The notes beneath the pieces are model-generated. The model did not search any database. It saw only the letters and a program-made list of their open reading frames with translations, and was not told the DNA's origin. A stretch of DNA of 64,000 nt from Takakia lepidozioides (taxonomy: Eukaryota > Streptophyta > Takakiopsida > Takakiales > Takakiaceae), in NCBI GenBank assembly GCA_030704615.1, contig CM060733.1, forward strand, positions 60,634,001 through 60,698,000, written 5' to 3'. Shown here one piece after another: positions 1-16,774 of this stretch. The stretch's first letter is position 1. Every line of letters begins with the position of its first letter. The position numbers and the translations under genes were made by a program.

Positions 1-164
1 AGCGAATCCCCGTATCATCTCCATATTTCTATATAATCTCATGCATTGCTTTTGCTGGTACTAGATTACTCACGTGCCAAGTCATGATTTGAAGGCCACT
101 TGCCAGATGCTCTTCACGTCTACGTCATCAGATAGCTGTGTCATTTCAACAGTCTCCCTTTTGT

Positions 165-4979
<4,815 letters not shown>

Positions 4980-7454
4980 ATCTTCTCCCACTCTGCTCAG
5001 ATCAGTGTTTTGCTTGCCACTTCTCCCTCACAACGTTACACCATCTCCATCAGCGACGACGGCCCCAAACTCAGCAAGCCCTCGAAGAACATGTTGCCAC
5101 GTGTGATAGTTCTGAAGGATAGGTCATATTTTGCTTTGGGAGTGGCCTGAAAATACAAAGAAAAAACCAACTGTTCTTTACCTATATTTGTTACATTACG
5201 TGATTATCTCGTTGAGAGATGGTGTTGGAAAAGAGCTCCATATTCAGCGAATACGTAACTTGGCTTGTCCAATAAGGGCCCCAGGTTTGTGTGAGGTGTG
5301 AAGATTAGAGGGTGGTCCAGGAATTAAAAAGCCTGGGTTACAGTAAGCTACACAAGGATTCGGATTAATGACCGTCATGTAAGGGGGTAAGAAAAAAGAA
5401 GGCAGGAAGGCCATAGCTATTAAAGGTAGAGACACTAAAAGTAGCTCTCTATTTAAGTTAGAGAGGTTTTGACTTAAAGGTAAAGCTAGTCCATTGTGGG
5501 ACTACTTAACACATATTTTTAAGAATATAGGACTGAAAGGCAAGTATTTAGAGATTGCTCTTAGCCTATCTAGAACTATATGTAGATTCAATGATGGGGT
5601 GTAGCCACATACTAATCAATATCGTTTCATAATGTTAATATTAAGTTCTAAACTTAGACAAGTATTAATATATACACATTTTTAATTTCTAGAACAGGGA
5701 CAGAAGCCCTGGAAAATATATTAATAGAAGTGGAAAAAATAACCACCCAACTTGGCCGTGAAGGCTTACAGTGGGGATACCACCCCGTGATCGATAAAAA
5801 CCAATAAACTGAAGGGTATGGTTTTTGCCTGGTAAGCAGAGTAAGCAGCCAGCGAAAGCGTTGTGTAGGTGCCAGGGTATTCATGTAGTAAGATAAGGAT
5901 GTCAAAGCAGTACTACCCTGATCAGGAGGAACAGAGGAGAAGTGTCGAGTTGCAGCCTGGTTAGTAACACTCTGAATGCACCTCCTTGGACATAGCACTG
6001 GCTTGGGAGCTTCAATGCCAGCCAAAAAGATCGTGTGGCCCACTCACACATAACTGTAACAGCTGAACCCAAATCTGATGTGACATAGTATACATGAGTG
6101 ACACATAGATGAATTGATGTGGCAAATGAACATATACATGTATATGCACACCAACTAACATACCAGAAACCAGCATACTGTGCTGTCAGAGATCGCACTC
6201 TTGCATTACCTTCTTGCAATGCATTTCTGTGCAAGGGGGCTTCTTCGCAACCATAATTACAAATAGGTCAGTCATATTTCTCATTTTCGTATGTGTTTGA
6301 GAATCTTCAGGCTGTCCACTGTCAAATTCAATCAATTCGAAGCTTGGCTGATTTTGAGGAGATAATGGCAATGTGCTTTAACCTCACCACCATGACATAG
6401 ATTTCCAAACAGGGGTAAGAGACAGACATATAGAATGTACTCTTAAGTCATTGTTTGCCATATCCTGGTGTCATAGACTCCTTCGAACAAAAGGGTTTAG
6501 GGTACAAACAAGCCTAAATTACACATGTTGGGAAGATATTGAAGGACTTATATGGTGGCCAAAAGCTAGGGCTGATTGTGGTGATACTCACCTTCCTCCG
6601 CAGCCTGTGTTTGACCATACTATGCGCTTTGAACATAATCTGCCATCCCACCAGAATATGGGTTCCAGCCTTGAACCTTCAATAGTCAATTTCTTGACCT
6701 CTTTCGCTGGGAACAGGGTACAGCCAAACATACAGAGCGTGTACTCGTTCTCTGTTTCTGTAGAGACGCCCTCCAATTCGATGCTAAGTTGCGAGAGATC
6801 AGGGGTCATCTCGAAGCGAGTACCCCCTCCATAGAAGATGCTTCTCTGGGATGTAATTGCCACCTGAGACATTAAAACTGTTCTTCGAACCTCCTGCATT
6901 CTTATTCAACTGCACATCTGTAAGCGAAAATGTTGCCAGTTGCACCGGTGTCGTTGCATATGATTCATTCAAAGGATTCATTCAAAGTGGGGTATGTGGG
7001 AATTGAATCTCTCCTTGACGAATTTGGTTTTGGGAGTGGATTGTAGAGCATAATGCGCTTGGAATCCTCAGATTGCAGCCAGTCCCCGTTTTGAAATGGG
7101 AGAAGGTTGTGCAGCATCCACCATGTAGGATCTCCTTATGAGAAAATTGACGACGATGATGTGGCTGACGATGATGACGTGGTTGACAACGATGATGTGG
7201 CACTATGGCACCCTATTCCTGCTCTACGCTAAACTAGTCTCTCACCTTCAATAATCGCATAAGTTACTTGTAGCTAGGTGGATCCCAGGTGGACATTGTA
7301 CTTGTCGCCACCTCCACTCAGTCCCAAAATTATTTCGCCACATCCACGCCAAGGCAGAAATGAAAAAAAAAAGGCACGTGAGACTTAAAGACCCAATTAA
7401 TTTATAATAAGAGGCACAGGGCTGATGTATTATGGGGGTGCACGATGAAACGGA
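4980..7454. other. Intergenic region, mostly unassigned
   Basis: This stretch holds the upstream region of the CDC48C-like gene and mostly non-coding sequence. Around 5690-5790 is a decayed copy of a non-LTR retroelement 3' end (an AGGGAC.G..GCCC block followed by AATAACCAC), matching the better copy near 11750. Around 7140-7210 is a short degenerate GATGATGTGG-type repeat. A coding-like scrap at 6588-6981 is listed separately. I see no other supported gene. Confidence 0.5.
6588..6981 (-). pseudogene. Degenerate DUF2921-like fragment
   Basis: Two overlapping minus-strand frames read like one protein broken by a frameshift near 6830: a segment ending in GGNYIPEKHLLWRG, then FEMTPDLSQLSIELEG and NEYTLCMFGC. 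The LCM.GC motif after a 'LEGV' strand resembles the extracellular part of plant DUF2921 membrane proteins. There is no start, no membrane segment and no flanking exon that I can recognise. It is probably a relic. The family assignment rests on short motif similarity only. Confidence 0.3.
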
Positions 7455-8355
7455 GCATGATCGTGGAAGGAATATGACCGTGCTTTGGCTAGATGGTCGT
7501 TGAAAGAGAGGCTTTCAAGAACGTACCGGTACTGATGGAAGCAGTACTAGTGATGTGCATGAAAAACTCCACGACAAGATGTCGTATTTTGCTATGCTTG
7601 ATGATCTGCGGTGCACCTGGAGCTTTGCCGCCCCGAAGGACGACCCCGCCATGCAGGACTATCGTGAGGTGGGAGTGACATTGTCTGTGCAATGTGTGTA
7701 GGTGCACCCAACCGACAAAATTTGTGGGTTTCCGTTTGCAGCTCGAGAGTACTTGCAATGTATGTGGTGATCATGTCGAAGTATGGGGTTTATTGATTAG
7801 TCTAGGATTGGCTCGAGCAGTACATCTCAGAAACCAGGGATGATCAATAGGCTTTTTCAATAAGACAGACCTGTACAAGTTTCATAATGATCCATGAGTA
7901 AATCTCCTAGTGAACCTTACGCTTGTTGTGATTTCGTGGTTGACTTAGTTTACTTCAAGGAGAAATCTGGAAATTCTCAATGGTTGCTGTGGGATGGATT
8001 TGGTGCCTGCAGGAAAATCTATAAAAGTAACTCAGACGCCTTCCAAGTGCAGGCTGCTTATTAATTAGGAAGTTACCGAAAGTTTGCTTCGGCGTGAATC
8101 TTTAGCTACCGAGCTAGAGTGCCTTAGATTCGATCCGAGCGAGAAAGAGGATCTGAAGCCCATCTGAAGAAAGAGATTAGATCCCGTCCAGTAGGACCTC
8201 TAGAGACGAGTTTCTCCACCCGGCTCCATTGCATGCATGTCATTGCTCTTGAAGGATCAACTGATTAATATACAGAGAGAATCGCGCCAGATTGACAACA
8301 CGTACAAATTTTTGATCGTTCTCGTAATAACAACCATCTCAAGTGCAGCTCTAAA

Positions 8356-11280
8356 ATGGAGGTTTTAGGCGGCTACTGGCCCTTCCATCGTGGGTACGCG
8401 GATCTCTCCACTCTCGACCTGATTGGCATAGTCACAACAGCTGCGGCTGCTTTGGGCATCTGGCTATGGTGGTACCGATGGTCGCAACGACATTCTCTCG
8501 GACCCAAAACATGGCCTTTTATTGGATCATTGCTTGAGGTTCGTGCGAACTGGGAGAATCTTCACGAATATGTCACCAGCTACTTGTACAAGGCCGGAAC
8601 GCAACGAGTGTCGCTTGGATTTGGGTACGAGTTTTTGCACACTGTAGACCCCGCCGACATGGAACACATTATGAAGACCAACTTCAACAACTATCCCATG
8701 GTTGTTTACTCGTACCCCTTGCATTACCCTGCCCACCCTCCCTACTTATCATTGATTGTGACCGTTGCACCAACTTACTCGTATACATAGATTAGCACGG
8801 TCGGTGATGAATTGTAATAGATACATATTCATGCATGTCAGGAACGTAGGCTACAGAACGTCAAGGAATGCAGCTGACGAGATTTTCCTCATCTGGATGC
8901 ATGTCATGAACTGAAGGGACCACTAGTCGGTGCCGTCAACTACGACTTTTTTGGACACGGCATCTTCAACGTAGATGGAGAGTTTTGGCGGCAACAGCGG
9001 AAGTTTGCGTCCTCCAGGTTGCGCGATTTCAGTACCACCGTCTTCAGAGAGTACGCGGTGAGACTGGCTTCGATACTGCTCGAGATGTTGAAAGTCAATT
9101 CTAACATTCATCAAGTCATATGATGAAGCTTGAAGGGACAACTGTTAGACAAAGAGTTGTGATGTGTGTGAGTTAGACCTATTGGCTGTATCAATAGTCA
9201 CAACTGTTCATATGTCTTAAAGTGAGCACACCGCTCACTATTGTAACATCTTCTTAATTATCAATTACAAGTCACTCTCTCTCTCTCCATAAATTTTACA
9301 CACGAGAAAGCCAGCTCACCCAAATCTCAAGATTAATCTGCAGGTACATTCGCTGAAGGCCCAAAGTTAGAGTTTATGATGATGGATTCTCGGAATGTTT
9401 GTGTTTCTATAATCTTTGCAGTGGCTGGGCTGTCCGGTGTGGAATGGAATTCTCACAAGCAGGTGCGGCCTCTCAATTGGGAAACAGGATGTAATGGCGC
9501 GGATGACAATGGACACAACCGTGAAAGTGGGTTTTGGTGTTGGCCTGGGTTGTCCTTCCCATTGCCAAGAGCTTCGAATTTGCGAGTGTCTGTTCCTTTC
9601 TTCGGTTTGTGGATCCATTCTGGAAAGTGAAGCGGTTCCTCCAAGTTGGACGAGAGAAAAAGATGAAACAGGCTGTCGAAACCCTCGACAAATTTGCCTA
9701 CGATATCATCCAAAGAGTGAGGGCGGAGGGAAAGGGAATGGAATACGTCCATGAGGTAGGCCAGCATATTCAGTGTAATTGTTGATCACCGACGGCTAGG
9801 AGTTATGGATCATACCGTTGAGCACATGTAAAGATAACTGCAACTGAATCCAGATGAGTTGTCAAGAGATTACCAGTAATTTCGTGTCCAAGGATATCTA
9901 TGCATCGACGTGAAATATGCAAGACGTCGCACTGGCCCAGTACTTCTGCAATGTTTGTTTGCTCATCGCAGGAGAAAGATGATCTGCTGTCAAGATTTCT
10001 GAAGCTGAGCACAGAGGTGGACAGTCGATTCGACAACAGAGCTCTTCGCGATATCATGATCAACTTCGTCGGGACTCAACTGCCGGCGCTCTGAGCTGGT
10101 TATTCTACATGTTGTATCGTCACCCAGAGGTGACTGCAAAGATTCGTGAAGAGCTCTCCTCATTGGAGAAACGTTGCTCAAAGCCAGGTAAATGTGTGTT
10201 CAGGTGCCAGATTTTGCATTTTGAAGGTTCTCACGAAGCTGTCCGTGGACACGAATTGAAGATGATATGCTCTTGAAAGAAATACTCCCAGGTGGATATC
10301 TGTGACTCCGAAGAGCTTTGCTACTAGAACCTGTAGAGAAGACGCTCTTCGAAAGGGTTTATGTCCAGAGGTGGCCAAACTCCTGTGTTGCAACACATAC
10401 ATGTGTGAGAGAGTCCACAGGTCTGATATGGTCTCACAGTTGTGGCATACGCATGGTTGGCAGGGAAGGAGGGCAATCAGACGCCGGAAGAATCCTTCCA
10501 TTCATTTGCTGATTCCTAACAAGATCTCTCTTATATTCCTAGATTCTAGCACTGCCCAGATGAAAAGATTCAAGTCTGGTCGGAGCTCCAATTGAATGAC
10601 TGTACTTGTTTGCAGAAATCTCAGAAAACTCGTGAATCATCCTGAAATTTGTTGTAAATCGGAAATGAAGAAGGCATCAGAGATTCTTGATGAGTCCAAG
10701 ACATTTTGTGCTTGCAGACTGTATACATGTATCGAAAAGTGTTTTACACTGTGGACAGAATGCGAAACAACTTATAAAGGATGATGTGTTGCCAGACGGC
10801 ACAAAGGTCAACAAGGGCAGTATGGTTGTATTACACCCATACGGCATGGGGCAGATGCCGTACATATGGGGACCCGATGCAGCTGAGTTCAAGCCTGAAC
10901 GGTGGATTAAGGATGGGGTCTTCCAGCCTGAATCTCCTTTCAAATACATAGCCTTCCAAGTAGGTTCTTGCAAGCACCCCCATTCTCAATCCAATCACAA
11001 CCATTTCAGTTTCTCGCAGGCATCTAGTAGACTCGGTGTCAAATGTGCTTCTGCACATGTATGATACTTTGCTCAATTGTGTGTGCAGGCTGGACCCCGA
11101 GTGTGTCTTGGCAAGGAATCATCCTACTTGCAAATAAAGCTCACAACTGCACTTATAGTTCGATTCTTCGATTGGCACTTGGTTCCAGGCCACATTGTGA
11201 CCTACCGCACGATGATTTCGCTGGTAATGCGCTATGGCTTGAAGGTCACTGTTAGCCTGGCAGACTCCTCACTGGCGTAG
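8356..11280 (+). pseudogene. CYP704-like P450 pseudogene (arm A copy)
   Basis: Broken copy of the P450 gene at 38975-41795. Exon 1 (8356-8700) is intact and starts MEVLGGYWPFHRGYADL. Exon 2 starts at 8927, lacks 15 bp after QQRK, and is interrupted by a 217-bp solo LTR at 9086-9302. Exon 3 lacks 20 bp after ELGC, which shifts the frame. Exon 4 lacks 11 bp in the I helix, removing the LAGR of LAGRDST. Most of exon 5, including the K-helix ExxR motif, is deleted near 10500-10520. The final exons still encode FKPERW and the haem loop AGPRVCLG, ending at 11280. With the oxygen-activation and ExxR motifs gone it cannot make a working P450. Confidence 0.92.
9086..9302. mobile_element. Solo LTR in P450 exon 2
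   Basis: The 217-bp insertion begins TGTTGAAAG, ends TTTTACACA and is flanked by the 5-bp duplication CGAGA (9081-9085 and 9303-9307). Arm B at the same site has uninterrupted coding sequence with a single CGAGA. The TG...CA ends, small size and 5-bp duplication fit a Ty1/copia-like or TRIM solo LTR. It contains a CT microsatellite near its 3' end. Orientation is not determined. Confidence 0.9.
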
Positions 11281-11679
11281 CCAAGGACACAGTAAACTCT
11301 GATACCGAGAGGCTCTTATTTAAGCTAAGTAGCTCTTGCTGAATATATATATGGTATACTTCTAATACCAGCTGGCTAAAGCAACAAATTGCAAATCCTT
11401 TCTTTTTCCTTTCTTTGTTTTTTTCTTCTTAAAGGGAACCGAGGCCTATAAAATAATACTTTCTGTACACAGCTTTCACTCCTTGGGAGTACTAATACCA
11501 GTGTTGTGCGGTTATTTGATAATTTTGATATCAGACGGTTACAGATGTTCAACTTCCCTTTGTGTTCACATTGGCCCGTTCCGAGGTTTTTGAGCTTTCT
11601 CGTTTATGATATCCTGCCGGTTGGCAACAAATATAACTTTTAAGCCTACGTGGATGGACAAATATAGTTTATGTGTGTA

Positions 11680-12260
11680 TGGCCTCCGACAGTTCAGTAT
11701 CCAGTTATCAAACAAAACCAAGTTTTTTTCCTCTTTTTTCTTTTCTTCTTCGGAAAGGGACGGAGCCCCGTACATTAAAAGGTGGGGAAAATAACCACTA
11801 TGAAGGCTGTGAACGCTTAAAATGGGGCGATTGTCCCCTAACCAAGAGTCCATGAAACAGGAGACTGATTGCAAAACAACAGTAGTTGAAGCTAGGAAAA
11901 CAGCAACAGTGCATTGGGAACAAGTTCCGGTAGTTGTAACACTTGTAGATAAGAATGGATGCAGACTGAAGATGAGAAACAGACAACGAATAGGGATTAG
12001 GGAGGCTTCTGAGAAGCAGAGAACACTACATTCTACTAGAATCTGAGCTGGGTTTCCAGCTTGGAGTCTCTGGCCCCGCCATGGCGCCATGACAGTCTCC
12101 CATTGTGGAGGGAGGTTGTCGTGCCAGTGAAAATGTGTGTCTGAACAACAGGAGTTGAGGATGCCGCCCTTACCCCAGGAGAGGTTGAAGGATATGCCCA
12201 CTAAGGTGGGTGTCGGCTTTGCACCTGTGGAGTAGAGCATCGTAAAGAGGATCATCCATG
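11680..12260 (-). mobile_element. Non-LTR retroelement 3' end fragment
   Basis: Read on the minus strand, a CCCC..CGGGGCTCCGTCCC block is followed by an A-rich tail (the T/C-rich tract at about 11725-11757 on plus). This resembles the 3' end of plant LINEs. Related blocks occur at 5690-5790, 11429-11460 and 57228-57260. It begins where arm A of the inverted duplication ends. A long minus frame across it (11566-12255) has no domain that I recognise and spans the tail, so I do not call it a gene. The outer limit is approximate. Confidence 0.5.
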
Positions 12261-12599
12261 CCTACAACACTCATGGCTACACAATCAGCAGGTTAGTGCA
12301 GGTGAGGAGAAAGTGACAACCCCCATGATCTTTCTCTCATTGATCCTGACTTCAATTTTCAGTTGGCTGCCTATGAGGAAGCAAGCAGGCTATGAAGTGC
12401 AGCTCAGTCCCTTGATCGGGAATTAAGACAGGCTAGGGAGCGAGAGAAACATGATCATGGAAAAGGTAGGGCCAAATCTATCCTAGGCAACAGGTTGTCA
12501 ACCTAGTAGCATTGCCAAGTACCAAGCAAGAAATTTAAGGAACATCAAATTGAACTAGATCCCAAGAATCCAGCAGATTAGGGGGAACATAAGGGAAAT

Positions 12600-12960
12600 C
12601 CAGCAGATGACATAATGCATAAGGGTCAGCAACAACAAGGTGCAGCAACAGAAGGGGAAGAAAGAACAGGAACCAGATCATCTAGAGTAGTGTAAGGGGC
12701 AGGAGGCTTAGTTTCGCCACGAGTCAATGCATCAGCATTAACATTATCTTTTCCTCGCTTGTATGAGATCTGAAAATCATAACCCTGTAAAATCAGAGCC
12801 CATCTAGCCAAACGTCCAGTCAGTTCGCGAGGAGTAAGCAAGGGTTTCAAAGGTAAATGATCTGTCTCGATGGTAAAGTGGCAACCATGAAGATATTACC
12901 TAAAATATTTAACACCAAAGATAACTGCTAAGCCCTCTTTGTCTGTGATAAACTCTATTT
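12600..12960 (-). pseudogene. Ty3/gypsy RNase H fragment
   Basis: Minus-strand translation gives TPRELTGRLARWALILQGYD and GKDNVNADALTRG. This is the C-terminal part of a Ty3/gypsy RNase H domain and the ADALTR motif before integrase. The same motifs occur in the larger gypsy element at about 46291-46620. The reading frame shifts upstream and no other gypsy domain flanks it. The A-rich sequence at 12240-12600 may be further retroelement debris. Confidence 0.75.
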
Positions 12961-13509
12961 TAACTAATTCTGGACTTTTGTTTGGTCCAGAAATAATACA
13001 AGATATATGAATAATTATAATCTATGATAGAAATAAAGAGATATATCTATAATTATTTGACTATTTGTGCACTATATAACAACAAATTATGTAATCCTCC
13101 ACACATTCTACGCAAAAATACAAGTATGTATTGTGGTCTTAGATGAACATCCACTGCCAAGTTGACGTTCATTAAAATGAATGGGGGGATGCAATGAATC
13201 AAACAATGATGAGAGCTCCGATATCCAAAATGACATACACAAACAAACATGGAATAATGACAGAACCAAATATTAAACAATGATGGCATGTGATGAACAT
13301 GACAACATGGAAAAACGAGTCTGTCGGGATCTGATTGATGATATGAAACATTCATATTTTATTTGAGATTATATCATTCAAGGCGATGGACCAACAGAAA
13401 AATGAACGTCAATTGTCCATTTGTTCATGGACTTAATGCCATACAAGCCATAGATTCTGAAGCCATAGAACCGTTACGGCTTATTCTAACTCATTAATAA
13501 TATTGAGCC
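12961..13509. other. AT-rich intergenic, nothing recognised
   Basis: This is AT-rich sequence downstream of the HAD-fold gene. I see no coding exon, RNA gene or clear repeat in it. Confidence 0.4.
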
Positions 13510-15371
13510 TCATCCCAAACGGCTCGCAGTCAAGGCATGTGTCCGAAGACGCCTCCGGTTACCATAGCCACTTGCAACGGTCTCCGCTCCAGAGGACACG
13601 GAGATACTTTCAAGAAGGTGAAACCGGCTGATATTGTCATCTGAAATGTTATTGCCAACTCTACTTGATGCCCTTGAAGCCTCCCGGCACGCCCGCCATT
13701 CTTCCCAATCACGCAGCTTTTGTTCCTATTTTAGAATTCGTTCCTTGAATGTAACTGGGAACAAGCGATGGAAATGACAAATGTTAGGCCCAAAGTAGAA
13801 GTTTTGCATATGGATATGTTGAGGTAAGAGTGCAAATGCAGCTGCAAAAGAATTGGAAAATCAAATTATGAACAAACAACAGAACAGTGGGATCCACGTG
13901 CCTACCAAGGTAATCAGGTTCTTTTTGTTGTGGGATCCAAATACGAGGAACAAGATATCTTCTATACCAGGCCAGCAGGCATGGTCTCGACCAATAGGCT
14001 TATGAGAACACTTTGCCCGGTTCTCGCTAATGTAATTAACGACTGTTGAAGCTCCAGTCATCTCCGATATATATGGCCACACTGCTTTTGTCATATGCAA
14101 TCCGTTTGGTGAAGGCTTGAATGAGAAAGGGAAAAATCCAGTATTTTGTGGGTTTCGCAGGCCTTTTGATGGCTCATCATCTACAAGAAGTATTTGTCCC
14201 TGCGTAGCAAACGGTCTACTAGGGTACCTGACAATAACACTTCGAATATCCTTCATGAGATATTTCATCCCAGGCCTGATATAACCGGTGGTATCATTAC
14301 AATCCTCAGCAGACCATATGAAGCAAAACTTCTTCGTTATTTTCGTGGGGACGAAGCTCTCCAACATTCTACAAAGAACACCTCTATCAGCACATGACCA
14401 AATGGCCACGTGAAAATGCTTCAATACAAGGTCCAGAAACTCCAAGACTCCAGGCCGAGGCACCACAAACAGTCTGTCAAGAACTTGAAGTGTCACATTC
14501 CTGAAACGAGATTGCTCCTTAAACAGTTCACCGCCGGTTGGGGGTGGCCGGTAGCAGAAGAGTCCTTTGACACTCAAAATTAACAACATCCGTTTCTTCT
14601 TCCCCGCTGTTGCATGTAAAAGGATGAGAAACAAAGTTATTCTGAGCAGGGTAATCACACACTGACATTAGTGTTTCTGCCATGAAAAATATACACGACC
14701 CAGAATGATTGGTGTATGGAAGATCAACACGATTGTGCAAAAAATGGCAAAATACTGCACAATGTTGTGGGCTTGGAATGTTTGAAGATGAGGATTAATA
14801 TTGTTAAGAAGAGGAACGTCGACTGCCAAGTGGAGGTTCAGGAAAGTACCTTGTACGGAGGGAAATTGATGAGGGTATCGTATGGTTTGGGGGCCCTATT
14901 CCGCTTCCTCGGTGCAGAACATTGCGCCAACACTGCAGGGTCGGGAAGCCAACAAGTTGCAATTGAAGTCTCGTCCTTGTCCTCGTCGAAAGGGTTGCGG
15001 AGAAAGGGAACGGAATGGAAATTGTCCCTTGAGCACTCCACATCCTGAATGGAATTCACATGTAACGAAGGGATTACCTCGGAACAGATTTCCAAGAAGA
15101 CGTCGTTTGACAGGAAGGTCACAATCCGCAGATTTTCTGGCCTGGATTGAAACAAGAACATCAGACCCAGTACTAAGGAAAACAAAAGGACGAGTTAGAA
15201 TTCAGATATAAGTAATTTTACCTGACTCCTTCTAATTTGGGCTGTCCAACCTTCATGCTGGGGAGAGAAGGAGGGAAGAGAAGCAACAGTGTGCTGCGGA
15301 GCCGCAGCCTCAGCCGCTTCCTCAACGGATGACATTCTCAAGCTAGATTTCAGATCCTTAACACTTAACAT
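13510..15371 (-). CDS. FCP1-like HAD-fold protein, catalytic Asp lost
   Basis: Four-exon gene: 15371-15222, 15141-15078, 14606-13906, 13725-13510. Phases agree and give 376 aa plus TGA. The central exon is an FCP1/NLI-interacting HAD phosphatase domain: RPGVLEFLDLVLKHFHVAIW, then FCFIWSAEDCNDT and ILLVDDEPSKGLRNPQNTGF, the usual acidic motif III (VDDEPSK). Motif I, normally LDxNGL or DxDx(T/V), reads LILSVKGLF, so the nucleophile Asp is Ser and the second acid is Lys. A pseudophosphatase, or a decayed gene with an intact frame, is therefore likely. The N-terminus is Ser/Glu/Ala-rich; the C-terminal exon (EQKLRDWEEWRACREAS) is helical and charged. The start is the ATG of MLSVKDLKSS. The splice model fits but the short exon 2 is less sure. 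Confidence 0.75.
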
Positions 15372-15512
15372 GGAGGGTGAGGATTGTAGAGATCTCACCT
15401 TGGCTTAGTGGTAGTTTGTTTCATGATAACCTTCAAACTCCCCCCTCATTCCAAGTTTATGTGGCTACCTAATTCTTTGTCACCAAGTGATAAGCGCATG
15501 CGTTTTTTTAAA

Positions 15513-16345
15513 AAATAAATAGTGACCGTTATGTTGGCTGTCGCTTCAATTTATTGTTTTAAAAAAACAAGATTGCGGTCGTATTGGCGGTCGCCTAATT
15601 TTAAAAAAAAAACAAGCAACTGCCGTATTGGCGGTCGCACGGTGGCAAATACATTTTTGAAAATCAACAAAATGTACGCGACCGCCAATTATGGCAGTCG
15701 CTTTGTTTTTCGAAATTAAAAAATAAATAGCGACCGCCGTATTGGCGGTCGCTTCAATTTTATTTTTTTTAAAAGCAAGATTGGCGGTTGCACTGGCGGT
15801 CGCCTTATTTTTTGAATTTAAAAAATAAATAGCGACCGCTATGCTGGCGGTCACTTCAATTCATTGTTTAAAAAAAACAAGATTGGTGGTCGTATTGGCG
15901 GTCGTCTAATTTAAAAAAAGAAATGAAGCGACTGCCGTATTGGCGGTCACACGGTAGCAAATACATTTTTGAAAATTAACAAAATGAACGCGACCGCCAA
16001 TTATGGCAGTCACTTTATTTTTCGAAATTAAAAAAAAAATAGCGACCGCCGTTTTGGCGGTCGCTTCAATTGTTTTTTTTCTTAAGCAAGATTGGCAGTC
16101 GCACTGGCGGTCGCTTCAAATTTGTTTTTAATAAAATCAAGATTGGCGGTCGCTTTATTTTTTGAATTAAAAAAAGAAATAACGACCGTTATCTTGGCGG
16201 TCGCTTAAATTTAAAAATATACAAAATAGAAGTGACCGCAATATTGCACAAAACGAAATGAAATAAAAGCGACCGCAGTAGTGGCGGTCGCTTGTTTTTC
16301 ATAAAAAATAAAAATACGGACCGTAGTATTAGCGGTCGCTTAATC
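15513..16345. repeat. GCGACCGCC palindrome array (left)
   Basis: About fifteen or more imperfect palindromes of the form GCGACCGCC-(4-8 nt)-GGCGGTCGC, separated by A/T-rich spacers with AAAATAAATA-like tracts. A block starting AATAAATAG at 15513 recurs at 15823, giving a 310-bp higher-order unit. Each unit could form a hairpin of about 10 bp. The TAT(A/G)TTGG-type loops vary while the stems are kept, and some stem changes alter GGCGG to GGCAG. Confidence 0.9.
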
Positions 16346-16774
16346 TCAAAATTACAACAAATATGGTTGTACAGCCTTTTTTGGGTGGGCGTTATTGGTT
16401 CGTCATTTATTCATTTCACTTTCATTTCACTTTCATCCCTCTTAGATCATATATAAGGGAGGAGGGTCACCAAGTTCCTCACTTCTTTTGGTGCAAACAG
16501 TTGAGGTTGCTTTGGATATTCTCTTCCATTGAACGAGAATGTAGCCCAAAAGGAGGGTGCGCACTTTTTGCCGTTGTGGCTTCTACCAAAGCCACTTCAG
16601 CAGATTGTGTATAAGCTCAACACTACAACCCACATCGACCCACTTGGGTTGCTGACAGGTGTAGAAGTGTTGGGCTATCGCATTGCACTCTACATTCACA
16701 ACACGTTCATTTATAGGTGACTGTTTTTTGTTGTTTACATCGCTAAGTCCTAGGGGAGTGGATATTGGGTGAAG

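Larger units (their letters stand above)
7455..11676 (+). repeat. Inverted duplication, arm A
   Basis: This 4.2-kb block is repeated in reverse orientation at about 38388-42745 (arm B). The similarity covers the whole P450 gene, its upstream region (for example the shared tract ending AATATGACCGTGC near 7470-7480) and its downstream region to about 11676 (shared GGACAAATATAG). Arm A lacks the SINE present in arm B near 38410-38615 and instead has a solo LTR at 9086-9302. Outside these limits the two arms stop matching: retroelement sequence follows arm A, and a candidate LTR adjoins arm B. Confidence 0.9.

Noticed and set aside
8926-9141. Independent minus-strand gene opposite P450 exon 2
   Set aside because: A shadow of the P450 exon on the other strand.
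11566-12255. 229-codon minus frame as a protein gene
   Set aside because: It runs from arm A sequence through a retroelement tail and has no recognisable domain; the arm A part is non-coding in arm B.
15513-16345. CRISPR-like array of repeats with spacers
   Set aside because: Repeats are palindromes with A/T-rich low-complexity spacers in a plant nuclear setting around a transposase; spacing is irregular and no cas-like gene exists.
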